DNA of 64,000 nt from Rhizopus arrhizus (lineage: Eukaryota; Mucoromycota; Mucoromycetes; Mucorales; Rhizopodaceae), in assembly GCA_024220505.1 (NCBI GenBank), contig JAKZZE010000009.1, positions 1,622,001 through 1,686,000 on the forward strand. The letters are read 5' to 3'. Below, in pieces: positions 11,685-23,328 of the stretch (the stretch's first letter is position 1; each line of letters opens with the position of its first letter). The position numbers and the translations under genes are program-made. The notes below the pieces were generated by a model that saw only the letters and a list, made by a program, of their open reading frames with translations, ran no database searches and was not told where the DNA came from.

Positions 11685-13309
11685 TAAAAAGAAAAAGAAG
11701 AAGAAAAATTAATTTGCACCACTAAATTTAACTTTAAGCATAATGTCACACAAATCAATCCAAAAATACAGTCATTCCTAAAATGAAAAACACTGGATTT
11801 TATTTATTTAATGTCCAATTGAGCATAAAAAAACCCCTCTCCGCCTGGATAAGATCAATCAAAAGAAGAAAAAGAGAGCAAAAATCCCTTAAGGAACAAG
11901 GACGAAAAAATGTGAAAGGGAAAGTAAGTTGTAAAGGAATCAGAAAGTTAAGGATGAGAGCTGAGCTGACTAAGGAAGCATTCAACAAGAAAAGTGATAC
12001 TCTGAGGAAGACAACCATGTTGTTTTGTCAACTTCAAGAAGGAATGAGCATGTAGCAAGCCAAGAGTCAGTCCATCGTGGGGAAACAAAGGAGCGCATGG
12101 GAAGTTTATTAAAAAGGAATGATAAGGGATCAGGAATAATTGCAGGATGGCAAAATCGTTGAGGCATATCAAGACAATTGACAACATGTAGATGTAGAAT
12201 TTATTGTTGGATCAACTGACATTGTCTTTGGGCACACAGATTTTTGCACGACATCAAATTCCAAAACCACGACTTTACTTTTTGAAATGACTGTGCTTTC
12301 AAAACTTTTTTTTACAACACAATGTTTCCTGAGATAATTGGTCTTAAATTACAAAATAACTGGTTCTGAAATTGAAAAACTGGGTCTCGAATCAAGAAAA
12401 GCTTTAAATCAAATTAATCCATATTTTTTTTTTTGGTTTGGTTTGTGTTGCTTCATCAGATGCAACATTTATACGAAGATGATTAAGAAAATATTATTGA
12501 AATAGTACAATGGTCCTATATAAAATAAAAACGATTATACGCAAATTGAAGTTCTACAACTATGCATCAGCAAGAACAATGAAAAGATTTCCAAGGAGAT
12601 TCCCAAAATTACAAACTCCTCAAATAAAAGCAAAAATTGTGCAACATACAAAAAATAATAAACACAAATTTATATGTTTAATTTCAAAAAAGCTGTTAAA
12701 CCTTACAGCTGCTGGAAAATAGCTAGATCAATACAAAATTTATTTTTAATTTAAAATTATAAGATTATTGTAGTCAGCAAAAAACTGGTTGGCTCCTATT
12801 GTATTGCTATCAAAGGTGGTATGTGTGGCCGACTTCACACGATTTCCGACTTCAAGCTGTAGGTGAAGATGACATTAATATATATATTTCTTTACTCTCG
12901 TCCGTATGTTACGTTTATCATTCGTACCTTTGTTTTCAAAGTAATTCTTTGACCAGATTATGTGATAGATGTAACCTCTAAGATTTTCCATGACCAGGAA
13001 TTCAATAAGCAAAGATAGATACTAACATTAGTAATAAAAATAAGCATATAAATCTTTCAGACACTTACCGCTTTGAACGTAGCCTATCATCTCAATTTTA
13101 TTTGCTTTTCTGTGGCTCAACTGTAGTATTTGCATAGTTTATACATCATGTCTTTGAGAATTTTTGGCAGCTTTGATCTGAAGCCATGATGGTATTTTTG
13201 CAGTCGATCTTTCATAAAACGAAACGGCTCTACAGGCACAAAATTCGAGCCTGGTGTTACTGGTTGAAACAACATGAATAATCACATCTGGTTTTGATCC
13301 TATTTTCTT
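11685..13309. other. Gene-free region with low-complexity frames
   Basis: Frames at 11783-12187 on both strands are lysine- or leucine-rich shadows without motifs. A coding-like plus-strand run near 12190-12420 (IVGSTDIVFGHTDFC, later EIEKLGLESRKALNQINP) could be repeat debris, but I cannot name it. Confidence 0.4.
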
Positions 13310-13960
13310 TCTTTCAGATTGCTTTTCGATCGTTCACTTTGAAGCCAAATGGGTTTGATCTTGATTGGGTCCTATTTTCTATGCAATCTGCCCTACAACT
13401 GTTTCAAGATCACTACTTACCGCTGACAGATAAAACAGAGGAAGATTTGATTCGCTAAATTTGGCCTTTCATTGATACCAGCTTTAGTGATTTTAAGGGG
13501 GATGTTTGAAGGTAAGATGTGGATTGGCATGAAAGTTTAATTTTTATTAGCCATAGTTTTAATTTTACTCTCAGCGGCGAGACAGGATGCTTAAATAGTA
13601 CACGCAAGAGGCTCAGGCTCAGACAGACGTTTTGTTCAAATGTGGTTAAGGAAAGCTCGTCTATGCTGAAGTCGGCAAAATAGATAGCTTTAAACTAGAG
13701 AAAAGAAAATGACAAAATTATGAAGACAACAGTGATCATACAGGCATCTGGATGTTGAACGACTATAACTGTTCAGAAAAAGCTATTGGTTTCTAGGATG
13801 GCAGACTGGTCATTGATTTTCAATATATATTTGAAATTACATCAACTTCATATCAATATATACCTTAAACACGTGTTAAAGAAGCAGCCTTGTTAGTATG
13901 AAACAGTCAATCTCTGATACCTTTAAAGAGAGTTTAGGATATTGTTAAAGTGGTTGAGAC
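13310..13960 (+). pseudogene. Relic of an unidentified repeated fungal ORF
   Basis: The plus strand reads IAFRSFTLKPNGFDLDW, ALQLFQDHYLPLTDKTEEDL, a stop, then WPFIDTSFSDFKGDV, followed after more stops by SGETGCLNSTRKR. The dense, non-repetitive amino-acid use shows former coding sequence. From memory the pattern recalls an uncharacterised multicopy ORF family of mucoralean genomes, often written with ...LTD.TE.DL.R..W.FID..F; I could not verify this. No domain of known function is visible and it is clearly disabled. Confidence 0.5.
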
Positions 13961-14934
13961 AAAAAACTAAGCAATTATACTTTAAACTAGCACAAATAAA
14001 TAGATATAGGCTCAGAAAAAAATCATATCAACAGACAGATGATTCTAAACGTGTTATATAGCTTCTCTTAATAGTTCTACAGCATTTGGTTTAGAATAAC
14101 ATCGATTTGCACACTTCAAGTTTGTAAGGAAAGTCAACCCTATGCATCAAGTTTTGTTCATACAATGTAGCTACACTTTCCTAGTATCTTGTTGTAAAGT
14201 TTGAATTTCATTCAATCTTATCTCAAAAAATACAATTACTTTTTTTCAAAAAACAGAGCAATTTCTTTCAAATCTACTGAAATAACAGTATATTATCAAT
14301 CGATACTACTGTATTTATTTTCCTTATCACTATATATTATTACTTTTTGAAAATTACAATAAACCAGTTCTTTTTAACCTGATTCACACTCCTACATATA
14401 GAAAAAAGTTTTAGCAGGATTTATATTAATTTTTCGCTTTGTTCCTTGAATAGAAAAACTTGTTTATTCTCTTTCTCGCCTTCTATAAACTTCATGCATT
14501 AACAATGGCTCAACTTGGTGATTTCTTTCAAGTGATACATTGTTTTGAATGCTTACACAATTAAAGTGTTAAATTTGTGTTATACTTTTTTTTTTCTCTT
14601 TGGATGCAGATTGGTAACTACGAAGCACTAAAAGGGTTGATTTAAATGCGTATTAAGAAAAGAGAGAGAAATAGAAAAACTACATGGTGAATATTATGAC
14701 TAATTCAATAAGGATAATAGTTTTAGTCAAATTAAATATAATTTAAATCATTTTAATATCTCTACTAAACTAAGCTAAATACGAAGAGTATATTCATATT
14801 CCTATTATTGTGTTAGAATAAATCGGGATAATTTTTCTTTCTTTTTTCTTTACCTCCACAGTGCTTTGAGCTACCCATAGCACAACAGTACTTTACTCTT
14901 ATTTAGTATACAAAATAACAATACCTCTTTTTTA
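13961..14934. other. Gene-free spacer
   Basis: AT-rich spacer and probably the 3' flank of the Vps68-like gene. No frame, RNA or repeat was recognised. Confidence 0.45.
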
Positions 14935-15572
14935 TTACCTTAGCATTATAAGAGCATTTTGTGCAACTCCTGAAATACCATAATTGATGTAGGGTTGACT
15001 AGAGCCCATTTGAACAATATACTTTACAATCAGCACGCACTAAATCAATGATCAGTATAAAAACCAAAGGAATTGTCAAATAACTTACACATGAACCTGC
15101 AAGCCCTCCAGCTATTAAAGCAAAGCCAAGGAATAAAAATAATCTAGCTTTCCATATTAAACCTGTACCAGAATATGAATAAGCTTCCCCTTGTAAGCGG
15201 TTTTTGTCAATCAGATTAATCCTAGGGCATACATCAATTATTCCCTCTTTTTTTTTTAAGTGGAAATTTACACAATCATGCCAAATGTTGTCAAGAGTCC
15301 TGAAAACCAATCTTCGAATCCCATTGGACTGGTTCCATCATATTTTGAAGAGTTAATAACAGCATCAATAAATATCCACCAACCGAAAGCAAGCTAATTA
15401 AAGTACTTTTATGAATTTCAATACAAAGACATGTTGCGTTCTCTTTTCCATTTACCAGTGCACCAGACAAATAAGCACCAATAGTTCTACCTTTCCTAGA
15501 CAGGAATCTTAGTGGATTTCCAAAAACGAATACTGATCGAGGTTCATCATCGACAAAGAAATTATTTTGCAT
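14935..15572 (-). CDS. Vps68/TMEM50 (UPF0220) family membrane protein
   Basis: Four exons on the minus strand (15572-15456, 15393-15272, 15221-15089, 15039-14935) with introns of 49-62 bp give 158 residues. Family hallmarks appear only after splicing: AYLSGALLAFGWWIFIDA, GLLTTFGMIVINLID, then FLGFALIAGGLAGSC and YGISGVAQNALIML. Four hydrophobic segments fit the four-helix topology of this family. Yeast Vps68 works with Vps55 in endosome-to-vacuole transport; TMEM50 proteins are the animal relatives. The stop codon overlaps a strong donor (AG/GTAATAA), with a TACTAAAT-type branch site and AG further on, so a short extra C-terminal exon is possible. It sits directly downstream of the DUF3712 gene on the same strand. 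Confidence 0.88.
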
Positions 15573-16205
15573 AATATAAAGATAAAGAAATTCTTAAAAA
15601 AGACAAACAAGGTACAAGCGTTTCATGACGTATTTTAAAACACAGTTAGACACTTTATTTTTCCAGTTCACTCTCAGAACCAAGAGTGAATTAAAATATG
15701 TAAATAACCTTAGAACTATCAATCGTACTCGCGTGATTCATGGTACTGGTACGATAGAGTGTTATGACACATTGTATCTTGCACTAAAATTATAAAAAGC
15801 GAAAAGGGAATTAGGATAATTCAGTGAGAGATACTAAAGTATATTTATAACGTTCAAAGAAGTACTTATTTCTATGGAGTTTATTGAAGCCTTCTTAGAT
15901 TAATGCATCAAGAAAAGCTTTTACTTATAATGATAAACCAAATACATGCTCGTAAGATGTCATATTCTTTTGCTTGGTAAAAGCATCTCCTCTCAAACTA
16001 AATTGTTGTTGTATATCAATCAAGTTATTGGCGGGAAATAAGAATATGTTTTATAAACAAGTACGATAATAATTATTTATTACGTTTAAAAGGGGTAAAA
16101 ATTATTGGATAAAAAGATATACATAAAAAGGTTTAAAAACAAAAAGCGTTAAGAAAATAAGGATGGAATGATGCTATAGTACCATGGCTTTGACTTTATT
16201 TTGCA
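15573..16205. other. Spacer between tandem minus-strand genes
   Basis: Holds the promoter of the Vps68-like gene and the 3' flank of the DUF3712 gene. No frame or RNA gene was seen. Confidence 0.5.
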
Positions 16206-19200
16206 TTAAAAAAAGGGCCAGAATGATTTTTTAGTAGTTGTAGTTGTTGATTCTGACTCGGTTGCTTTGGCAGTTTCTTTTGGTGCTTCAGTAGTTGTCG
16301 CTTTCTCAGATTCTGTTGTAGTATGAGCCGCTTCAGTTTTTGTTGTTTGGGCCGCTTCAGTTGTTGTAGTGCTATGTGTAGCCTCATTAGTAACTTCATG
16401 TGTAGTGTCTGTAGCTTTTGGGGCATCAGTGGTTGTTTCAGCGGAAGTGGTAGTTGGACTAGATGCGGGTGAGCTAGAAGGTTCACTTGTGACAGTTGCA
16501 CTTGTAGTGCTTGAAATGGAAGAAGCAACTGAGGAAGAAGGAATCGATGAAGAGGCAGCAGCACTAGTCAGTGGCTTTCCAGACAAGATATGAGAAAGGA
16601 ATCCCATAAGCTGAGCAGGATCGCTCATAGAGATATTAGATGGAATGCTTATCTTACTAAGATCACTTGCAGTTATGCCAATGGGTGGAAGACCATCAAT
16701 AGAGATAGAGAAGGGAACTTTATCTTGATAATAGTACATTTCAGCAGCATATCCATCTCCCATGACAACAGTAACATTTTGTTCAACGTAAAAGTACTTG
16801 TTTGGGTCAAGAAGCATGCCAAGCATCTGGAGCAAGTGGCTGATTGGATTGGAACCTTTGTCAAGAGTAACAGGCCATGGATCGGTTTGAGCAGAACCGT
16901 GACCAGGAATGGTGGTAGGATTAGAAACATCATAGTTAATAGAGCCAACCTTGAAGGGAGAGCCACCACTGGACGGTGTGAATGTTACTGCAGCATTGAC
17001 CTTAGTAATCTTGAATGACGCACCCAAAGGATTTTGGAGAGTGATAGCAGCACTAGCTTTATTTTCAAAGACGAGGCCAAGCAAAGTACCAGAAACAGCC
17101 ACTTGCTTGATCAGGTTAGCATTGATGCCGTACATGGTAGTGTCAAGCCTGACAGTACTCAAACCATTTTGTAAAGGAACAATGTTGGTAGAGGAAGTGC
17201 TTCCTGCAACAGTCAATGGAACATTTGCACCAGTCATGTAGTCAGCGAGAGCTAAGCTAATAGCTTTGGAATTAACAGAGCCTTCACCCATATGTAAGAC
17301 ACAGGGATAACTCTTGTTTCCGGGAGGAACAATAACATCTTTCATGTAAGTTTTACCAATGAACCCATTGAGTTCTTTTACGATAATGTCAAAATTAGCA
17401 TCACCCATAACAAGTGTGATGTTGGACGGGTTGACAAACGAGACAACAAGGTCAACGGTTATATAATCTTTAGTGGCTCCTGAGACAACAAGCGAGTCAA
17501 TGTTAAGCTTTCCTCCAAAATTGTTAAAGCCTAAATAAAGTAATTTAATAAGATTATATGGAAATCATAGTGTATAATAACATACCAGCCAAGGATGTTT
17601 GAACATCAAGGCCAATTCCATTAAGCTGAAGGTTACCGATGGCAGTCTCAGTATAAGCATTAGTTGTGCCTTGTAAGCCAAATGTAGCACTGCTTTGAGA
17701 AGTCAAGAGAGTAACAAAGCCAACAAAGAGCTCCTTATTAGCAACTTTGAATGGAACATCTGAGAATTGAGTTGTGACGACACCAGTGGAGCTGGTACTA
17801 GCAGACTCATCAGGAATAGCAAGAGTGGCTACAGTGCCTCCTTGATAGGTAGCTGCGACGTTCATATTTAACTTAGTAACGTGAAGAGGGAAGCCGAATG
17901 GGCTCTTTAATTGTGCCTCAACGTTACTAGAGCTTGATGGTGGGGCCCAAGCATCTTTGGTAAAATCAAGAGTAAGTTGCTTCATTGTAACAGCGGGAAT
18001 AAGCTTAGGCTTTGAGCCTGGGGCAGGCAAGACCACATTATTGATGGTGAGTGATTTGAATGCAGTTGACAGCCATCCAACTTGGCCGTTAGGACCAGAG
18101 CCAGAGACACCCTTGACTGTAAGAACACTGTTTGTATTATTAAGGTAATTTTCAAACACCTTAGTGACAGCAGAGATGCCTTCAGGAGTATTTTGATAAA
18201 TCATGCGACCTTTCATGCCCATACCAGAGGAACCTTGGGGAGGGAAGATAGCATTACCATTAGAAGATAGTGGACCAATATCCACATCTTTAAAGTAAGT
18301 TTCAAAAGTGACACCAGAAAGATTAAAACCAACTTGACTGGGATTTTTGATTGTTGTTTGAGCAGTAAGCGTAATACCGCCATTAGGGTCATCAGAAGGC
18401 AAATCAAAAGATTGAATGGTAACAGCATCCTTGAAACCATTGCATCCGGTCAAGGCAACAGTCTTATCCATGGAGATTCCTGTAAAAGTGAAGCCTAGAG
18501 CAGTAACGGAAACATCTTTTGTAACAATTTCCCACTTGAAGTTTTCATTGTTGATAAGATAGGTGGAAAATTGGGCCATGTAATCTTGGTTGGCGATGGT
18601 AAAGGCACCTGTTACGTCAAAGCTGGCTCCGACACCTGCCTTTGCCTGAATTTCGGGCATGCTTACAGTACCAAGAGCTGTACCTTGCCAATAGACCGTA
18701 AGAGGAGTAGGGAAGCTGATCGCAGCATCCATGGGACCACTCTTGGTAATGCTGCCTTTCATTTGAACAGTGAAGCTGCTATCGGTAGGAGAGGAAACAA
18801 TGATAGTATCAAAAGCGAGTACAGCACCGTCGACAATTTGTTGAACGATCTTTTGACCAACGATGGGAATCAAATCAAGAACACTGTTGTCTGTAGAGAC
18901 TGCGACACTGTTTTGAGAGAAAGCTAATGTGTCTGTATATTGTCCTATACCAAGACCAGAAGAAAGAGACAGGTCAACCTTTAATGCTTTCATTGCTTGT
19001 AAAGTATAGTCAGAAATATTGAATCCGGCAAATGCACTAACTTCAGGAGCGACATCCTGTTGACCAGCAACATGGAAGCCACCTAATCCTAACAAAGCAT
19101 CCAAAGTCTTGGTATCCATATTGGAGTTAACAGCAAGCTGACGTAATAGCAGAGCGATAGCAGCAGGTTCAATATTCATAGTCATGCTCAAGTCTTGAGA

Positions 19201-21528
19201 TTGTGCAGTAGACTTTCCTGGGATAATGAAAGGATTACTGCTAATGTCTTGATCAATATTTCCGACAGGAGTTCCTTGATATGTGGCAGCAGCAACAACC
19301 TTGTTGATTGATAGACCAGCACTAAAAGGATTTGCAATAGAGACTTTGACACCCACTACACCAGTGCTGTTTGTATTCTGATAAACAGTCAGAGCACTAC
19401 CTTGAATAAGCGCTGTTGTAAGACCAGGAAGGGTAGAGGTAATAGAGATAGCGCTTAAGGCTTCACTCAAAGGAGCAATCGAAGTAGAGTTTTCAAATCC
19501 AAGGATTTGGACATCGCTGTTACCACCCATTACAAAGCTACTCAACAGGTTTTGGCCAACATCAGATGACTTGGGATCAAAAGAGGCAATAGCAGCAACT
19601 GTATTACTACCACGACTCAAGGTAAGACCCTTAAGAGTAACCAAACCAAGATCAACATCAGAAGCAGCCATACGGAAGTAAACGTCACCTGTAGTAATAG
19701 TGACATCGGATGGGTTAACCATAGTGACGTTGATACCAAGGATCATACCATCAGAGGTACCACCAGTAACATCAAGTGAATTAATAACTGTAGCAGAGCC
19801 ATTCAAGAACTGAAGACCCCTAAGACTAGTCGGTACAGAAAAGCTAATACCACCCAAGGTGATTGGCCCAATAGGGGTAGAAACCTTGGTTGTAGCGTTA
19901 CCAGCAACACCAAAAGTGTAATTATCTGAAGCAGTCAATGAATAGACATATTCATCATAAATGTTATTGGCGTTCGAGATACCGGCAATTGGTGTGTTGG
20001 TCATACCAAACTTGAGAGTGCCGGCTTTTTGATCGCTTATAGCAGGTGTATAGGGTACTTGAATAACAGCAAATTTCTCAAGATCGCTACTTTTACCATT
20101 GTCATCAAGACCCAGTGTGATGTTCTGTGTGACCTCGGTGATATTTAAGCTAAAACCAAAAGGAATTTGAAAGTTAGCAACCACATTAGGAGCGGTCGCA
20201 ATAGGAGCATATGGGTTGTTGCTGTCAAACTTCAAATCAATTTGACCCATGCTAACGGTATTGATGATTTTCAAAGGTTCAGCTGCAGCTAAAGCAACAT
20301 TGAGTTGAACGGTTTTGAAGCCTTCAGAAAGCCATGTCACAGGGTTCACACCATCTGGAGCACAAGAAACACCAGTAGCAGACGTCTGAGAAATCTCACC
20401 GGCAACATATCTAGAAAAGAGCTTGCTGACCGTAGCAAGTGAAGCGTTATCTGACTGAGGTACCAGTCTTCCTTTGAGAAGAATATCGTTATCACCTCCA
20501 CGAAGGTTTACACCTTGAGCAGAGACAACGCCAAGATTGACACCTTCATATCCAATTTGAAGCTGGATCGTGCCTAGTTGTACGCCAATTGGGGAAGGAC
20601 TAGTAAGGACAGTGCCCAATTCGACTTGAATTCCGCCCTCAGGAGCATCAGCTGGCAGTTTAAAAGAAGTGATCTTTACATTAGGAAAACCATCCATACC
20701 TAGGTTCAAATTAATATTAATAAAAACGGCAACATGAAAAAAGAAAGCATGCAAGGGATGTTACCATTTAGAGTAATCTGCTTATTCAAATTTACCGTCG
20801 CTTTTCTATTAACAAATAATTCATTAGCCTAATGTACCCAAAAAAAAAAAAAAAAAAAAAAATTACCTAGTAAGTGCGGTAATGTCAAGTTTTCCGACAA
20901 GAGTCCACGAAAATTGTTTGACAGCCAACATGTCTTTGGTAAATCGAGCAAATGCATCTTCATCCTTGATGATAAATGGCGTAATGGCATTTAGAGAACC
21001 ATGGCCACCAGAGATGCTTGTGTCATTGTAAAGGTAGATTTCACCAAGCTCTGTATCGTTATACATGACTTGAATAGGATTATGGAATTTGATTGAAGCA
21101 GCGAAAGGACCAGTGTTTTTTAATGAACTTTCCATATTCATGTAGAAAGTTGAATTCAGATTATCACCATCGCGTTTGGAATAAGTTAATCCATTAAGAG
21201 CATCTGGCTTGGCAAATGTGATTTGAGCAGCATTGACATCAATACTAGCTTGATTCATTAAAGATTGCGCGATCATTGGAAAGAATACATAAATGATTAA
21301 GATTATAACAACTACAATGATTATAGCAGACAGGACTGAGCAAATGACCCAATATTTTTTTTTCTTATAGAATGGGCGCTTAGTTGGAAGAATGGGTTTT
21401 TCTGCATACTCTTCCATCATACGCCCATCTTCGTCGTGATAACTTTCTCTGGGAATCGATTCGTCACTATACTGGCTATAATTAACGACAGGCTGTGGGC
21501 CGTACGTTATGTTTTCAGCGCCAGTCAT
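16206..21528 (-). CDS. Giant single-pass membrane protein with LEA2-like/DUF3712 repeats
   Basis: Four exons on the minus strand (21528-20867, 20805-20765, 20699-17586, 17530-16206) give 1,713 residues. A hydrophilic N-terminus of about 58 residues ends in FYKKKK and is followed by one membrane helix at about 60-83, so it is probably a type II protein with its large part in a lumen or outside. The rest is a tandem series of beta-rich modules sharing patterns such as FPNVKITSF.LP, NPS.V...G....Y and G...LKG, as in fungal DUF3712 / LEA2 (WHy-like) proteins; yeast vacuolar Tag1 is a likely relative. The C-terminal 90-100 residues are Ser/Thr/Glu-rich, like a mucin-type tail, and end in KKSFWPFF. 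The 41-nt second exon is required to keep frame and restores the LNGM.GFPNV join. Molecular function is unknown. Confidence 0.85.
20839..20862. repeat. Poly(A) run inside intron 1 of the DUF3712 gene
   Basis: An uninterrupted run of about 24 A (T on the coding strand) follows the donor site directly. It is likely length-variable. Confidence 0.8.
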
Positions 21529-22564
21529 GATATTGTTAAATTACTGGTTTAAACGAGCGTAGAATTATATTTAATAAAAACTGAAGGATCGTAGAGCCTA
21601 ATTTATTTTTTTTAGAAAATTAAAAAAGTGTCTGATTTCTTTTAAAAACCTACTCTAATTCACCCAAAATAAAAAGGGGATGGGAGCGAGAAGAAGAAAA
21701 AAGAAGGGGGGAAAAGAAAAAAGGTGAGCAAAGAGTTCAATGAACTATTCTGGTTGGCTTTATATATGTGATATAGATCAATGGTACAACAAAGCCTTTT
21801 TTTCCCGGCGGATTACTTAATTGGTCCGCGAAACGCAATAATAAAGTAACTGAGATACTATTACAGAGCTCGAAAGTTAGAACTCTCACGGAATACAAAT
21901 GTATGGATGGCTTGTGAAATATATTACACATGTGAAATACTCACACAATAACTTTATGAAACTAAGCAAAAAAGAAAAATGACGAAAAGACTTTTGAATT
22001 CTTTATTTTAAAAGTCAAATGAAAGGCACTAATTCGAATACTTTTTACTACAGATAGTTTAAAAGAAGGACATGCATTACAAAAAGAATTTTTCGAGACT
22101 ATTCAAGTTAGTTTACTTTACTGCGTTTTTTCTACTCCAATCTCAAATATTACTGTAAGCTAATTTGGTTAGTAGATCTTTGTTACTATTTTCAAACATT
22201 GTACGAGTTTAGAGATACACAAAAGTATGTGAATACTGGAATGAATCATATATTTGAGTACATGTACAATTGAAGTGTCAATAGACTACTAGAATTTCTT
22301 TATTTTAATCAGCTTTGGATTTCATGATGATAAGTGACAGGGTTTTACAAATCATCACTTGATCCTCTCCCATGTCTGTATTCTCCCCTGGATCAACTAA
22401 ATATTAACTAAGGCGATCTTTGTTTGCCCTTAAATTTGTAACACAAATTATTCAACTCCCGTTAATACACAATGGTGGTGCAGTGTAACATATTAAATAT
22501 AATTACTAGACTTTTTTTAAGAGCTATAATTCAGCAAGGAGAAAGGAAATCCCACGGGCATAAT

Positions 22565-22567
<3 letters not shown>

Positions 22568-22607
<40 letters not shown>
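22568..22607. repeat. 40-nt poly(A) tract
   Basis: An uninterrupted run of 40 A. It may be a simple repeat or the tail of an old retroposed sequence; no flanking duplication was recognised. Confidence 0.9.
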
Positions 22608-22609
<2 letters not shown>

Positions 22610-23275
22610 CATGATCGCTTTTGGTGGGTTTCTTTGACAAGATTGGAGATTTTTACAGCATAAAGAGAATGAGAGAAATTGAAATAGGAAGGTATATTTG
22701 ATATAAAATGAAAAAATGATCAAGAAAAAAGATGTCAGTGAAAGGATGCGTGACAATTTAAAGTTTTTTCCCACTGGAATAAATAAGATGACATTTGTTC
22801 TTTTCTGATACTACTGTCTTTTAGTCTAACGGATTCAAATCAAGAGATTAACAATATATCTAGTGTCGATAGAATAATGAGATAAAATGCTACTTTTTTG
22901 CATAATTACCCCATCTTTCTCCACCTTTTTTTCTTTTCAATTAAATGGCCGAATGTAGTTTTAGCACTAAAACTGTTTAGTAGAATAGACTGATGCTTCA
23001 TTTCTATATATGCACAAATAACCTCACACTTTATTTAAAGGAAATCAAACACATCTTATTAGATTAATCGCAGCAAATCCAAATAGAATTGTTCAAAGTT
23101 GTCATAATAAGTAGAAAGCAAGTTTATATGCTGTCTTTAAGAGAAAAACATTGTTCGTGTCAGTAAAAAAAAGAAAAGAAAGAAAAATCATGTGTAAAAT
23201 AGTAAGCAGAAACACTTATTTAAGCAAATGCTTTGTTGTTGTTTTTTTTTGTAAGGCGCAGTATGAGTCCATGAG

Positions 23276-23280
<5 letters not shown>

Positions 23281-23326
<46 letters not shown>
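23281..23326. repeat. 46-nt poly(A) tract
   Basis: An uninterrupted run of 46 A, the longest homopolymer in the window, in gene-free DNA. Confidence 0.9.

Positions 23327-23328
<2 letters not shown>

Noticed and set aside
11783..12187. Lysine-rich and leucine-rich ORFs on opposite strands
   Set aside because: They overlap each other fully, have no motif, no plausible splice partners and no promoter-like context.
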